Assembly (NCBI GenBank): GCA_963422415.1
Contig: OY729430.1
Span: 2,976,001 to 3,040,000, forward strand
Direction: 5' to 3'
DNA: 64,000 nt
From: Bin34 sp963422415
Lineage (GTDB): Bacteria > Chloroflexota > Anaerolineae > Caldilineales > Caldilineaceae
Shown piece by piece: positions 22,344 to 31,534 of this stretch. How positions within the stretch are numbered: the stretch's first letter is position 1; the number at the start of each line of letters is the position of its first letter. The notes below the pieces were generated by a model that made no database searches, was not told where the DNA came from, and saw only the letters and a program-made list of their open reading frames with translations. Both the position numbers and the translations under genes were made by a program.

Positions 22344-24782
22344 ATGGAAAGTCAGCGTTCCTGGGTCGTACGACCGCACTCCGAAGTGCCTGCCGCGGTG
22401 CACGAAGCCTGTTCCGGCCATGATCGTCTTGCCGAAGCCTTGGTCCAACGGGGGATAGACACCTTGGAAAAAGCCCGGGGATTTCTGGATTCAACCCACT
22501 ACACACCTGTCCCCGCCCATGTCTTGGCAGGCGTGAAGGAAGGGGCGGAACTGCTTGGCCAAGCAGTGGAACAGGGCCAAAGGATCCTGATTTGGGGTGA
22601 TTTCGACGCAGATGGACAAACCAGCACCGCTCTCCTTGCCTCAGGCTTGAAGCAGTTGGTCCGTCATGCAGACCTAGTGCGTTGGCATGTTCCGCATCGC
22701 GTTCGGGACAACCACGGTATCCAAGTGGAACGGATCCAGGAGTTGCTGGATGATCCGAATTGGCAACCCGATCTTCTCGTCACCTGTGACACCGGCATTG
22801 ACGCGGTAGAGGGGTTGGCCTTGGCCCGGGCCAGAGGACTCAAGATCATCGTGACGGACCATCACGACCTGCCTCCTGATTTTGGAGAATTCACGCCGGG
22901 CGCCAATGCGGCCTTGGATCCGGATCCCCACCGCAAGACAGGAAGCAACATTCGTCCCTTGGTGAATGTCATTATCAATCCCAAGCTGATGCCACCCACC
23001 CATCCACAGGCTACATTGCCAGGGGTTGGAGTGTCGTTCCTCCTGATGCAGGAACTCTATGCTCAGCGGGGCAAGGCCCAGGAAGCGGCCCTCTTTCTGG
23101 ACTTGGTGGCCATTGGCATCGTGGCCGATCTGGCGGATCAAGTAGCCGATACCCGCTATTGGCTCCAGAAGGGCATGTCGGCGCTCAACAAAACCGACCG
23201 CGTGGGAATTCAAGCCCTCCTGCATTCCTCCCGAACCGGTCTGGGATCATTGCGTACGGAAGACATTTCCTTTTCGATCGCCCCCAAGATGAACGCGGCG
23301 GGACGCATGGCAGACGCCTCCCTGACCATCGAGTTGCTCCTGACGCAGGATCCCGGCCGAGCCGCCATTCTAGCCGCCCAGTTACACAATCTGAACGAAG
23401 AACGGAAAGCCCTGACGAGTCAGATGTTTGACGAGGCCACGGCCCAGCTGAAGCGAAATCCGAGCCTGAAAGGCCAGCGTTCCATCGTGCTGGCCCACAA
23501 AAGCTGGCATCCGGGCATCTTGGGCCTAGTGGCCAGCAGAATCACGGAAACGTATGGCTTGCCTTCGGTGTTGCTGCAGATCCAGAATGACAATATCGCG
23601 CGCGGCAGCGCGCGCAGCGTGGATGGAATCCACATTGGGACCGCCTTGGAGGATTGCCGAGACTTGCTGCACACCAGCGGTGGTCATGCGCAAGCTGCAG
23701 GTCTATCCCTGGAACAAGGCAAACTGTCCGCTTTCCGTCGGGCGTTGGACCAGGCCATAGCGAAGCAACATACAGAAAACACCGCCAGTCCCGGTGTTCT
23801 GATGGTAGATCGGACCCTGTCTCTCGGCGAGATCAACAGGCAGTTGTGGGCCCAGCTCCAGAGACTGGAACCCACAGGCAAAGGCAATCCTGAGTTCCTG
23901 GGCTTGTCCAAGAATCTAACCGTGGAACGCTGGCGCAAGATGGGCAAGGGAAACAGCGCCATGCGTCGTTTTCAGGTCTGGCAAAGCGGCCATGCCTTCC
24001 CCGTGTCTGCAGTGTGGTTCCGGTGTCCCTTGCTACAGGCTCCCACCATACCCATTGACCTCGTATATACATTGCGCATGAACACCTATCGGGGCGCCAG
24101 CACGGTGGAACTGCTGGTGCACAGTTGGCGTCCCCACACTCAGGAAGCCACAGAGGCCAAGGCCCTACAACTCCAACCGACATCTCCCTACGAAATCGAG
24201 GATCGACGCCGCGAAATGCCGCCGGCTGCGCCCCGAAAGAACAATGGGGCCAGCATCTGGTATGCCGAAGGTCTTGACCTGAACCAGGCACAGCTGTGCA
24301 CCCGATATGACCTGACTGATTCAATCCAAAAGGAGAGCGAGAAAATCCGCCATCTAGTTATCTGGTCTTCGCCGCCCAGCCGCCAAGTGCTGAGGATGTT
24401 GCTGACAGCCAAGTCTTGGAGCCGCATCACGCTCATGGCCCATGAACAGCCCCTACCGGACGCGACGGCGCTGCCCCAAATAGTCTATGGAATGTGTCGA
24501 TATGCAGCCCGCGCCCGTGCAGGCGCCTTGGAAGTGCCTCGCATGGCTGCCCGGCTGGGTCTGACCGAGACCGTGGTCAAGCTGTGCCTGACTCTGCTTG
24601 TGGACCAAGGATTGATTCAGACTGCTGGGGAAACCGTGACCGTGGCGACGCAGGTGTCTGCGGCGGCAGCCCTGGCGCAGGCGCAGCGCCAAGGCCATCA
24701 GGCGATTGGGGAGGCACTGCAGGAGGTACGCAGTTTCCATTTCCTGTACAGAACAGAGGAAAGCCAGTTCTTGCTGGTGTAA
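22344..24782 (+). CDS. recJ: Single-stranded-DNA exonuclease RecJ, long form
   Basis: 5'-3' exonuclease acting in recombination and mismatch or base-excision repair. DHH motifs: D86-F-D88-A-D90-G, CDTG (D149), D172-H-H, then an AAGRM segment and the DHHA1 motif GGHAQAAGLS. At 812 residues it is about 240 longer than E. coli RecJ and closer to long Gram-positive forms. The last 200 residues include a helix-turn-helix-like stretch (MAARLGLTETVVKLCLTLLVDQGL is split by the family-typical spacing). ATG 22344 has no clear ribosome-binding site. Confidence 0.93.
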   Translation: MESQRSWVVRPHSEVPAAVHEACSGHDRLAEALVQRGIDTLEKARGFLDSTHYTPVPAHVLAGVKEGAELLGQAVEQGQRILIWGDFDADGQTSTALLASGLKQLVRHADLVRWHVPHRVRDNHGIQVERIQELLDDPNWQPDLLVTCDTGIDAVEGLALARARGLKIIVTDHHDLPPDFGEFTPGANAALDPDPHRKTGSNIRPLVNVIINPKLMPPTHPQATLPGVGVSFLLMQELYAQRGKAQEAALFLDLVAIGIVADLADQVADTRYWLQKGMSALNKTDRVGIQALLHSSRTGLGSLRTEDISFSIAPKMNAAGRMADASLTIELLLTQDPGRAAILAAQLHNLNEERKALTSQMFDEATAQLKRNPSLKGQRSIVLAHKSWHPGILGLVASRITETYGLPSVLLQIQNDNIARGSARSVDGIHIGTALEDCRDLLHTSGGHAQAAGLSLEQGKLSAFRRALDQAIAKQHTENTASPGVLMVDRTLSLGEINRQLWAQLQRLEPTGKGNPEFLGLSKNLTVERWRKMGKGNSAMRRFQVWQSGHAFPVSAVWFRCPLLQAPTIPIDLVYTLRMNTYRGASTVELLVHSWRPHTQEATEAKALQLQPTSPYEIEDRRREMPPAAPRKNNGASIWYAEGLDLNQAQLCTRYDLTDSIQKESEKIRHLVIWSSPPSRQVLRMLLTAKSWSRITLMAHEQPLPDATALPQIVYGMCRYAARARAGALEVPRMAARLGLTETVVKLCLTLLVDQGLIQTAGETVTVATQVSAAAALAQAQRQGHQAIGEALQEVRSFHFLYRTEESQFLLV

Positions 24783-24929
24783 GTTCCCCCGACTGCTGGC
24801 CATGGTTGAATCCATACACTGTGTACACCTGCAACAGAACCCGTACAAGTCACAGTCCTTTTCTGCCGCTCCCCTTGGGCGCTGGCCTTGCTTGTCCGAA
24901 AGATCAGAGACTGTACTGTGCTATGCTGA

Positions 24930-24958
24930 CCGCGGTTTTCCCGTTTGGAAAACCACGG
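24930..24958 (+). promoter_or_regulatory. Leader hairpin before the BMP pseudogene
   Basis: Arms CCGCGGTTTTCC (24930-24941) and GGAAAACCACGG (24947-24958) pair over 12 positions with one mismatch and a five-base loop. A possible -10 TATGCT lies just upstream (24922-24927). It could be an mRNA leader element or a remnant terminator of recJ; no known riboswitch pattern was seen. Confidence 0.4.
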
Positions 24959-25008
24959 GGTAAGGTTTGGGGCTCGTCCTGCGCGTCGGCACAACCTGAT
25001 GAGGAAAA

Positions 25009-25364
25009 ATGCGGCACGGCTTTTACTTGACGACACTTTTTGCACTGGTGATCCTGGTCGCGGCAGGCTGTACGGTGCCAACGCCCGTGGAACCTGCCGC
25101 ACGGTGGCGACTGCGAATTTCAAGATCGGTCTGGTCACGGATGTAGGGCGCGTCAATGACCGCAGCTTCAATCAGTACGCGGCCGACAATATTGCGCAGT
25201 TTGCGGATGCAGGCTTCGACCTCATGGTGACCGTGGCATCCCAAGCATATCCCGACGTGTATTTCATTGGAGTCGACCAGTTCCAAGTCGAAACTCTGCC
25301 CAATCTGGCGGGCATAAAACAAGGCTTCGACGACGGTTCGCTGTCCACCAGCTACGGCCAATAA
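25009..25364 (+). pseudogene. Decayed BMP-family nucleoside-binding lipoprotein
   Basis: The start is normal: GAGGA, ATG 25009, a signal peptide and a lipobox ending LVAAGC. That frame then runs into a stop at 25144. From about 25100 the homology continues in another frame with the BMP blocks FKIGLVTDVGRVNDRSFNQ and YPDVYFIGVDQFQVETLPNLAG, so there is a frameshift between. The blocks lie too close together, and the product stops at 25364 after about 120 residues instead of about 350. Internal and C-terminal deletions are therefore evident. Its cognate permeases and ATPase follow intact, so this was the substrate-binding protein of that importer. Confidence 0.8.
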
Positions 25365-25442
25365 ACGGGCCCGCCCGGTTTGAAACAGGGACTTGGGTTT
25401 GGTAATCGTCGAATCTGCAGTCCGACACGCTGAATTCATGGG

Positions 25443-25467
25443 AAGGCCGACGCGTAACGTCGGCCTT
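25443..25467 (+). terminator. Strong hairpin between BMP pseudogene and permease
   Basis: Perfect ten-base arms AAGGCCGACG and CGTCGGCCTT with the loop CGTAA. Only a short CTGT follows, so it is either a weak intrinsic terminator or an mRNA-stabilising element such as those often found after binding-protein genes. Confidence 0.55.
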
Positions 25468-25608
25468 CTGTCGATGGGAAAGACCGCACCCGCGCCATCA
25501 TCCCATGTGATTGCCATCCTGGAACTTTCCTGACACCTGAGAGAACACGCCATTATCGCACTGAACCCGGGGACTTGGCGGCAGTCCCTGATCACGTCCG
25601 CACTGGCT

Positions 25609-26679
25609 TTGCTGGCAGCACTCCTGATCGGAGCCGCGCTGATGTTCAGTCTGGGCCAAAACCCCCTGGAGGCATATTGGGGACTCTACCAAGGATCCCT
25701 AGGCCAAGCCCGAGGATGGGCCGTGACCCTCCGCAAAATGATCCCTTTGATATTTGTGGGTCTGTCCGTCGCGATTGCCTTCAAGGCCGGCATGTTCAAC
25801 ATCGGAGCAGCCGGACAATTCCTGATAGGCACCATTTGTGCCGTTGCCGTAGGGGTGCACTTTGCGGGCTCTCCCGCCTCCCTGCACTTGACCGCGTCCT
25901 TGATGGCGGGCATCGCCGGCGGCATAGTCTGGGGGGCCATTCCCGGCCTGCTCAAGGCCGCTACAGGAGCGCACGAGGTCATCACGACCATCATGCTGAA
26001 TTACATTGCCGCGCTCTTTACGGGTTGGACCGTATCCACAGGCAGCGTAGAGAGAGGGGTGCCTCCCGGGCCGTTGTGGGACTCCACGGACTTGGCCATT
26101 GCCGAGTCGAGTGAAATTCTGGCGTCGGCGCAGATACCGTGGCTGATTGGCCCGCCCTATCGCATTCACTACGGCATCTTGCTAGCCTTGCTGGCGGCCC
26201 TGTTCACTTGGTGGCTGCTGGAAAACACCGCGGTCGGCTTTGAAATCAAGACAGTTGGCCACAAACCCAGCGCCGCCCGCTACGCCGGCATGCGTGTGGG
26301 CGGGATCATGGTATTGGCCATGGGCATCGCCGGCGGCATGGCGGGCATGGCCGGAGCCATTGAAACTCTGGGTCTCAACCACAAGTTCGCTCCGGAATTC
26401 GGGGAAGGAGTGGGGTTTGACGGGATTACGGTGGCGTTGCTGGGACAGACGCATCCTATCGGCATCGTCGTGGCCTCGTTCCTGTTTGGCATGCTTAGCG
26501 CAGGCGCCCCTCGTATGCAATTTGAGTCCGGCGTACCCGTGGATCTGATCCGAATCATTCAAGCCCTAATCCTGATCTTCGTGGCTGCTCCCCATATCAT
26601 GAGCCAGTTGCTGCGCATACCTGCCTTGGCGCGACTAGTAGGGACCACCCAATGGACCGAACGCCACGCAGCCCGTTGA
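25609..26679 (+). CDS. Nucleoside-type ABC importer permease 1
   Basis: Membrane permease of the BMP/YufP type (branched-chain-like permease fold), with about eight to ten membrane segments and the blocks FKAGMFNIGAAGQF and GAHEVITTIMLNYIAALF. From TTG 25609 the product is 356 residues, but this cuts off most of the first membrane helix. The frame is open back to 25534 and reads NPGTWRQSLITSAL before that TTG, as expected for the family. No ATG, GTG or TTG occurs there; CTG 25537 or 25561, or ATT 25552 (GAGAG upstream), are the candidates. The start may be rare or mutated. The gene is otherwise intact and lies 9 bases before permease 2. Confidence 0.85.
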   Translation: MLAALLIGAALMFSLGQNPLEAYWGLYQGSLGQARGWAVTLRKMIPLIFVGLSVAIAFKAGMFNIGAAGQFLIGTICAVAVGVHFAGSPASLHLTASLMAGIAGGIVWGAIPGLLKAATGAHEVITTIMLNYIAALFTGWTVSTGSVERGVPPGPLWDSTDLAIAESSEILASAQIPWLIGPPYRIHYGILLALLAALFTWWLLENTAVGFEIKTVGHKPSAARYAGMRVGGIMVLAMGIAGGMAGMAGAIETLGLNHKFAPEFGEGVGFDGITVALLGQTHPIGIVVASFLFGMLSAGAPRMQFESGVPVDLIRIIQALILIFVAAPHIMSQLLRIPALARLVGTTQWTERHAAR

Positions 26680-26688
26680 AGTCGTCTC

Positions 26689-27738
26689 ATGCACTCTTCT
26701 CCCTTGACCCGCACCACCTCCTGGTTTGCCATCTGCTTTGCGGGTATCCTGTTGGCCTGTGCCTTGCTGGTCGAGTTCACGCCGTTGGGGGACTACCCGA
26801 CCATGCACTTGTTCTTTGGCGGCAGCACCCTGAATTTCACGCTCCGCGCCTCCATACCCCTTATTCTGGGGGCCCTGAGCGGCGTCCTGTGTGAAAGGAG
26901 CGGCATTGTCAATATCGGTATCGAAGGCATGATGTTGATGGGCGCCTTCACCGCCTTTCTGGCCAAGACCTCCACGAATCACTGGCCGTTGCCGGTCAGC
27001 CTTGGATTCAGCACACTGGCTACGCTCCTCTCTGGCCTGATCATGGGCTATCTGCATGCGTCCCTGTCCATCCGTTTCCGCATGGATCAAATCATCTCGG
27101 GAGCCGTGCTGATCATTCTGGCTCAAGGAGCCACAGCCTTCTTTTTCGACCGAGACGCCATAGCGGAAGGCAAGTTCGCGAACGTTCCGCTCCCGCTGCT
27201 ATCCGACATGCCCGTACTGGGTTCCCTGCTCTTCAACAAGCCTCCGCTGACCTATGCGGCCTTGCTGCTGGTACTGATTCTCGGCTTCGGACTGAACCGG
27301 ACTCGCTGGGGCCTGCGTACCCGGGCGGTGGGAGAACATCCCCGCGCCGCCGATACAATGGGCATTAACGTATTGGGGCTGCGCTATCGCAATACCACAC
27401 TCAGCGGGGCCCTGGCGGCCTTGGGCGGGGGCTTTCTGGTACTGGAGACAGTGGGACAGTTTCAGGAAGGCATGACCGCGGGCCAGGGCTTCATTGCCTT
27501 GGCCGCCGTGATTTTCGGCAATTGGACTCCCTTGGGGGCATTGGGCGCTGCGCTGCTTTTCGGCTATACGCAGGCTATCCAAAATGAATTGCTGTTGGCC
27601 CAGATCTCGCTGTTGCCGCACCAGTTCATCAGCATGCTGCCCTACGTGGTCACGATTGTCGCCGTTTCCGGTTTGATGGGACGGGTGCAGCCTCCGGCCG
27701 CTGTGGGGCAACCCTACGCCACCGAAGAGATTTCCTGA
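26689..27738 (+). CDS. Nucleoside-type ABC importer permease 2
   Basis: 349-residue YufQ-like permease, partner of the preceding one. Clear blocks include LRASIPLILGALSGVLCERSGIVNIGIEGMML and FIALAAVIFGNWTPLGALGAALLFG, and about nine membrane helices are visible. ATG 26689. It lies 9 bases after permease 1 and 5 bases before the ATPase gene, an operon arrangement. Confidence 0.93.
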   Translation: MHSSPLTRTTSWFAICFAGILLACALLVEFTPLGDYPTMHLFFGGSTLNFTLRASIPLILGALSGVLCERSGIVNIGIEGMMLMGAFTAFLAKTSTNHWPLPVSLGFSTLATLLSGLIMGYLHASLSIRFRMDQIISGAVLIILAQGATAFFFDRDAIAEGKFANVPLPLLSDMPVLGSLLFNKPPLTYAALLLVLILGFGLNRTRWGLRTRAVGEHPRAADTMGINVLGLRYRNTTLSGALAALGGGFLVLETVGQFQEGMTAGQGFIALAAVIFGNWTPLGALGAALLFGYTQAIQNELLLAQISLLPHQFISMLPYVVTIVAVSGLMGRVQPPAAVGQPYATEEIS

Positions 27739-27743
27739 CTCGT

Positions 27744-29282
27744 ATGGCGTTGCACAATCCCGCGGTCAAGGTCCCCATGCTGGAAGTGTGCAACTGCACC
27801 AAGGAGTTTCCGGGCGTACGGGCCAATCAGAATATCGATTTCACCTTGCAGGCCGGCGAAATTCTGGCCGTACTGGGCGAAAACGGGGCGGGCAAATCAA
27901 CTCTGATGAACATCATTTATGGGCTGTACAAGCCCACGCACGGGGAGATCAAGGTAAAGGGGCGGCGGCTGCAAGCCCAGTCTCCGCGTGACGCCATCGC
28001 CGCGGGCATCGGCATGGTGCATCAGCGCTTTCAGCTGATCCTGACCATGACCGTACTGGAAAACATTGTCCTGGGCCGAGAGCCAGTCAAGGCTGGACAG
28101 CTCGACATTACCCAGGCCCATCAGGCAATCTTGCGACTGAACCGGCAATATGGTTGGGACATCAATCCCCATCGACTGGCCGGCGAACTGCCTGTTGGCG
28201 CGCGCCAACAGGTCGAGATTGTCAAGGCCCTTTACCGCAATGCCGAAATCCTGATCCTAGACGAACCAACCTCGGTCTTGACTCCCCAGGAGAGTGACAG
28301 CCTGTTTGCGGTGTTACGCCAGTTGGCCGCGCAAGGCACCAGCGTCATTTTCATTACGCACAAGCTGCGCGAGGTCATGACCCTTGCCCACCGCATCTTG
28401 GTATTGCGCCAAGGGCGGGTGGTAGGGAACACACGGCCCAAGCAGACATCCGAAGTGGAATTGGCCGCCCTCATGGTAGGTCGGGCAGTCTCCCTGACCG
28501 TGAGCAAGGAAGTGATCACTGATCCGGGCAACCCCGTATTGGAACTTGAACATGTGCATGTGATGGGAACCCGAGGTCAGCTGGCGGTGCAAGACTTGTC
28601 CTTCACCGTGAATGCGGGGGAAATCGTCGGGATCGCGGGCATTCAGGGCAATGGGCAGACAGAACTGGTGCAGACTGTGACTGGTCTGCGCCATCCTTGC
28701 GGCGGACGCATCCTATTGGCAGGCCGGGACATCATCCGGGCTTCCCCTCGACAGATTGCCCAGCGGGGCGGCTGCAGTCATGTCCCCGAGGACCGACATG
28801 AGTTCGGCATGGTCGAGCAATTCACCGTGGCCGAAAATCTGGTCCTGAATCACTACAATCAAGCTCCCTGTTCCCGCTGGACCATGCTCAGACCTCGGCA
28901 GATCAAGCGGCACGCCCTTGCACTCATGCAAAAATTCGATATTCGCACGTCGGGCATTGAACAGGACGGAGGCAGTCTGTCAGATGGAAATCAGCAAAAA
29001 ATGGTGGTGGCCCGGGAATTCAATCGGGATCCCCGACTGCTGGTTGTGGCTCAGCCCACTCGCGGTGTCGACGTAGGCTCCATAGAATTCATCCACGCCC
29101 AGATTGTGCAGCTGCGCAACCGCGGCGCGGCCGTATTGTTGGCCAGTTACGAAATAGACGAAATCATCAGCTTGGCAGACCGTGTGATCGTGATGTTCGA
29201 AGGCCGTTTGATCGGCCAGCTTTCCAGCGCCCAGGCGGACCGCAATCGGCTGGGCCTTCTGATGGCCGGCATGCCGGCCTAG
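27744..29282 (+). CDS. Nucleoside-type ABC importer ATPase with two nucleotide-binding domains
   Basis: 512-residue YufO/RbsA-like ATPase that drives the two permeases. The first domain has Walker A GENGAGKST (46-54), a divergent signature LPVGARQQ near 149 and LILDEPTSVLTPQE. The second has a degenerate P-loop GIQGNGQTE near 302 and signature LSDGNQQKMVVARE near 411, as is normal in this family. ATG 27744. The gene ends convergent with the TPR-like gene, and a 16-base perfect palindrome (29264-29279) covers its last codons. Confidence 0.94.
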   Translation: MALHNPAVKVPMLEVCNCTKEFPGVRANQNIDFTLQAGEILAVLGENGAGKSTLMNIIYGLYKPTHGEIKVKGRRLQAQSPRDAIAAGIGMVHQRFQLILTMTVLENIVLGREPVKAGQLDITQAHQAILRLNRQYGWDINPHRLAGELPVGARQQVEIVKALYRNAEILILDEPTSVLTPQESDSLFAVLRQLAAQGTSVIFITHKLREVMTLAHRILVLRQGRVVGNTRPKQTSEVELAALMVGRAVSLTVSKEVITDPGNPVLELEHVHVMGTRGQLAVQDLSFTVNAGEIVGIAGIQGNGQTELVQTVTGLRHPCGGRILLAGRDIIRASPRQIAQRGGCSHVPEDRHEFGMVEQFTVAENLVLNHYNQAPCSRWTMLRPRQIKRHALALMQKFDIRTSGIEQDGGSLSDGNQQKMVVAREFNRDPRLLVVAQPTRGVDVGSIEFIHAQIVQLRNRGAAVLLASYEIDEIISLADRVIVMFEGRLIGQLSSAQADRNRLGLLMAGMPA

Positions 29283-29294
29283 CCCTCGGTGGCG

Positions 29295-30200
29295 CTAGCG
29301 TGTGGCGGCCTCGCAAGCCTTCCGCAACTGAGTGCTGATGGATTCTTGGCCCAGTTTCGCCAACAGCGCCTTCATCTGTGCGCCGCTGAGATACAGAAAG
29401 GCTTCACACGCGGCTCCACGGTACAGGGATCCTGCCTCGTATTGCGTAAAGGCCTGGTCCAGCCGTTCCAGGAGCCCCGGATAGCTGGGATCGTAGCGGT
29501 AGATCCAGTCCAGCGCCTCAAAGACTCTGGGCCAATCCACGCCCCAGAAAGATTGGCTTTCAACAAGCCGATGGGCGGCTTGCAGTTCCCGCTGGACCAC
29601 CTCGCTCTGACGCAGGGCCAAGGCGACTTCCAACAGGGTAATGGCTTCCTCTTCCATGTGACCGATTGCCAAGGACCGAGCCCACTGAACGTAGGCATCT
29701 TCCAGCAGCTCCATATAAGGTATGGTGACATACTTGCGATCCACCTGTTTGAGTTCCTTGAGGTGTTCAATCACGACGGGCCATTCGGCGCGGGCATGGG
29801 CTGACAGGGCTGCCTGCCATAATGCATGGTCCCATTGAATCGGGACAGGGAGGGGCAGAGTTTCCCGGGTTGTATCCACTGTGTCCACCGGCGCCTGTGT
29901 GGTTTGCAGTTCTCGCAGCCGCTGCACGTTGCGTCTTTCCGCCTCTTGCAAGACTCCCAGCAATTCCAGATATTCCCCGATTTGAACGGCCACAGGCAAG
30001 TCTCCAGCCTGAATCCGCGTTTCCAGCTGGCCGCGCAAATTGGCCAGAGCCTCGGATCTGTGAGCGATGGCCTGCTGCTGGCCCTGTCGGTAGCCAACGG
30101 ATCCCGCGGTCACCAACGCCAAGACCGTGACCACGGACAGCACCAGCAGGAAGAAGCGTACCCAATGTGGGAATCGGATCAAAGAAGACTTTACATGCAT
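29295..30200 (-). CDS. Membrane-anchored helical-repeat protein, unknown function
   Basis: 301 residues. A single N-terminal membrane helix (about 12-34) is followed by a long, mostly alpha-helical region with repeated Ala/Leu/Glu patterns (HALWQAALSAHARAEWPVV, AVLEALDWIYRYDPSYPGLL-like units) that resemble TPR repeats. A coiled-coil-like stretch lies near 40-105. I recognise no named family. ATG 30200 without a clear ribosome-binding site. It is transcribed away from the response regulator with about 200 bases between them and may scaffold an envelope complex. Confidence 0.7.
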   Translation of the reverse strand: MHVKSSLIRFPHWVRFFLLVLSVVTVLALVTAGSVGYRQGQQQAIAHRSEALANLRGQLETRIQAGDLPVAVQIGEYLELLGVLQEAERRNVQRLRELQTTQAPVDTVDTTRETLPLPVPIQWDHALWQAALSAHARAEWPVVIEHLKELKQVDRKYVTIPYMELLEDAYVQWARSLAIGHMEEEAITLLEVALALRQSEVVQRELQAAHRLVESQSFWGVDWPRVFEALDWIYRYDPSYPGLLERLDQAFTQYEAGSLYRGAACEAFLYLSGAQMKALLAKLGQESISTQLRKACEAATR

Positions 30201-30386
30201 GCAGCGATGGCGATTTACACCAGTGCAGGTGTCATGTCAAACCACCCAGCACGATCCGGCGCAAGCGAGGGTGGGAACACATGCGAAAGCATATTGGCCG
30301 CCAGTATACCTGCCTTGTCGTCTCTGTTAGGGATCAAAAGCATCCAAGCCAAGCAGAGATTCGATCAGAGGCAAAGGGAATGAAGC

Positions 30387-30404
30387 CGCGGGCAAGAACC
30401 CGCG
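30387..30404 (-). terminator. Hairpin after the response-regulator gene
   Basis: Arms CGCGGG and CCCGCG with a six-base loop, starting one base after the stop codon on the minus strand and followed by a moderately T-rich stretch. A plausible intrinsic terminator. Confidence 0.5.
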
Positions 30405-30405
30405 A

Positions 30406-31125
30406 CTAGTCGGGCTTCCGATCCTGATATTCGACAAAACGATATCCCAGACCCCTATTGGTAAAGATGTATTGCGGATGGGCCGGATCTATTTCAATCT
30501 TCTTGCGGAGATAAGTTATGTAAAGCCTAAGCAAGTGATTGTCTTCCCGATATTCGTAGCCCCAGACCTTGGTCAGCAGGGTTTCATGGGATTGGGCCCA
30601 GCCTGCGTTTTCCACCAGTACGCGGAGGAGACGATATTCCGTGGGCCGCAAGCCGATACGCTTTCCTTCAACAATGACATCCCTGCGTTGCTGGTCGAAC
30701 TGCAGGCGTTCGTCAATGCAGATGATCAGGTCTTCGGGCTTTTCCGGGGTTTCAAACCGGCGCAGCACGGCCTTGATGCGCAGATTCAATTCGTCGCGGT
30801 TAAAGGGCTTGGTCAGGTAGTCGTCCGCTCCCAGCTCCAGGCCGCGTATCCTGTCGGCCACTTCCGCCCTGACGGTAAGCATGATTACGGGAATGTCGCT
30901 GACCCGCCGAATCCGCTCCAGCGTCGCAAAACCGTCAAGCTGGGGCATTTCCACGTCCAGCAAGATCAGGTCCGGCTCCGCGGTTCGCAAATACTGCAGA
31001 GCTTCCTGGCCGGTGCGGGCTTCCAGAGACTGATATCCTTCCAGCACGAGGTTGCGCACGATGATCTTGGCAATGTTCACGTCATCGTCAACGACCAGAA
31101 TGGTCTGGGGAAGAGTACCTATCAC
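30406..31125 (-). CDS. OmpR/PhoB-family response regulator
   Basis: Two-component transcription factor of 239 residues. The receiver domain has the acidic pair D13/D14, phosphoacceptor D57 (LLDVEMP), T84 and K106 (TKPF). A C-terminal winged-helix DNA-binding domain follows (RPTEYRLLRVLVENAG, TYLRKKIEIDP, GLGYRF). GTG 31125 puts the receiver at its usual distance from the N-terminus; an in-frame TTG at 31212 would add 29 residues unlike the family. No histidine kinase gene is adjacent, so it is an orphan regulator whose target is unknown. Confidence 0.92.
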   Translation of the reverse strand: MIGTLPQTILVVDDDVNIAKIIVRNLVLEGYQSLEARTGQEALQYLRTAEPDLILLDVEMPQLDGFATLERIRRVSDIPVIMLTVRAEVADRIRGLELGADDYLTKPFNRDELNLRIKAVLRRFETPEKPEDLIICIDERLQFDQQRRDVIVEGKRIGLRPTEYRLLRVLVENAGWAQSHETLLTKVWGYEYREDNHLLRLYITYLRKKIEIDPAHPQYIFTNRGLGYRFVEYQDRKPD

Positions 31126-31534
31126 GACACGGAGTTCCGCAAGAGAATCACGGCTTCCAGGATTCCACAGCCCGCCATCCGAACAGTATAAAGCAGGACA
31201 TCGTTGTTTCAATTGTTTGTGCTTTGTCTACAGGGTCGTCCTTTCCGCCCAGAAGACGCCGTGGCCTTGCCGCGGCGAGAACGCGGATGACCCGAAACCG
31301 GAAACAGGGCAAGCCATATGCACAGCTACCCAAGGCCAAGTCTCGCCATCCGGTCGCTTCCAAGACCGAATCCGGGCATGTCCCGAATCTCCATCGACCT
31401 TGGCCAGATCCAATTCCCGCAACCTAACACGGTCACTGGCCCGCGGGCAGGATCCCTGCTGCTCCCGCCCAATTGTAAGAAATTGACATGCTGACGACCG
31501 CTCGGATCCTACTGTTCGTCTGAAAGAAGACAAC
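31126..31534. other. Intergenic region between divergent regulator and dehydrogenase genes
   Basis: 409 bases without a supported gene. It should hold the promoters of the response regulator and the glutamate dehydrogenase. A consensus -35, TTGACA (31483-31488), lies 46 bases before the dehydrogenase ATG, but the -10 region is poor. Confidence 0.45.
31483..31513 (+). promoter_or_regulatory. Candidate promoter of glutamate dehydrogenase
   Basis: Perfect -35 TTGACA at 31483-31488. The best -10 is CCTACT at 31508-31513, spacer 19, which matches only three of six bases. Confidence 0.3.

Noticed and set aside
24930..24958. Purine riboswitch controlling the nucleoside importer
   Set aside because: Only one stem is present; the three-way junction and its conserved core bases are not seen.
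25565..26114. Overlapping 179-codon frame inside permease 1
   Set aside because: Arg/Gly/Ser-rich product of a shifted frame within a clear membrane-protein gene.
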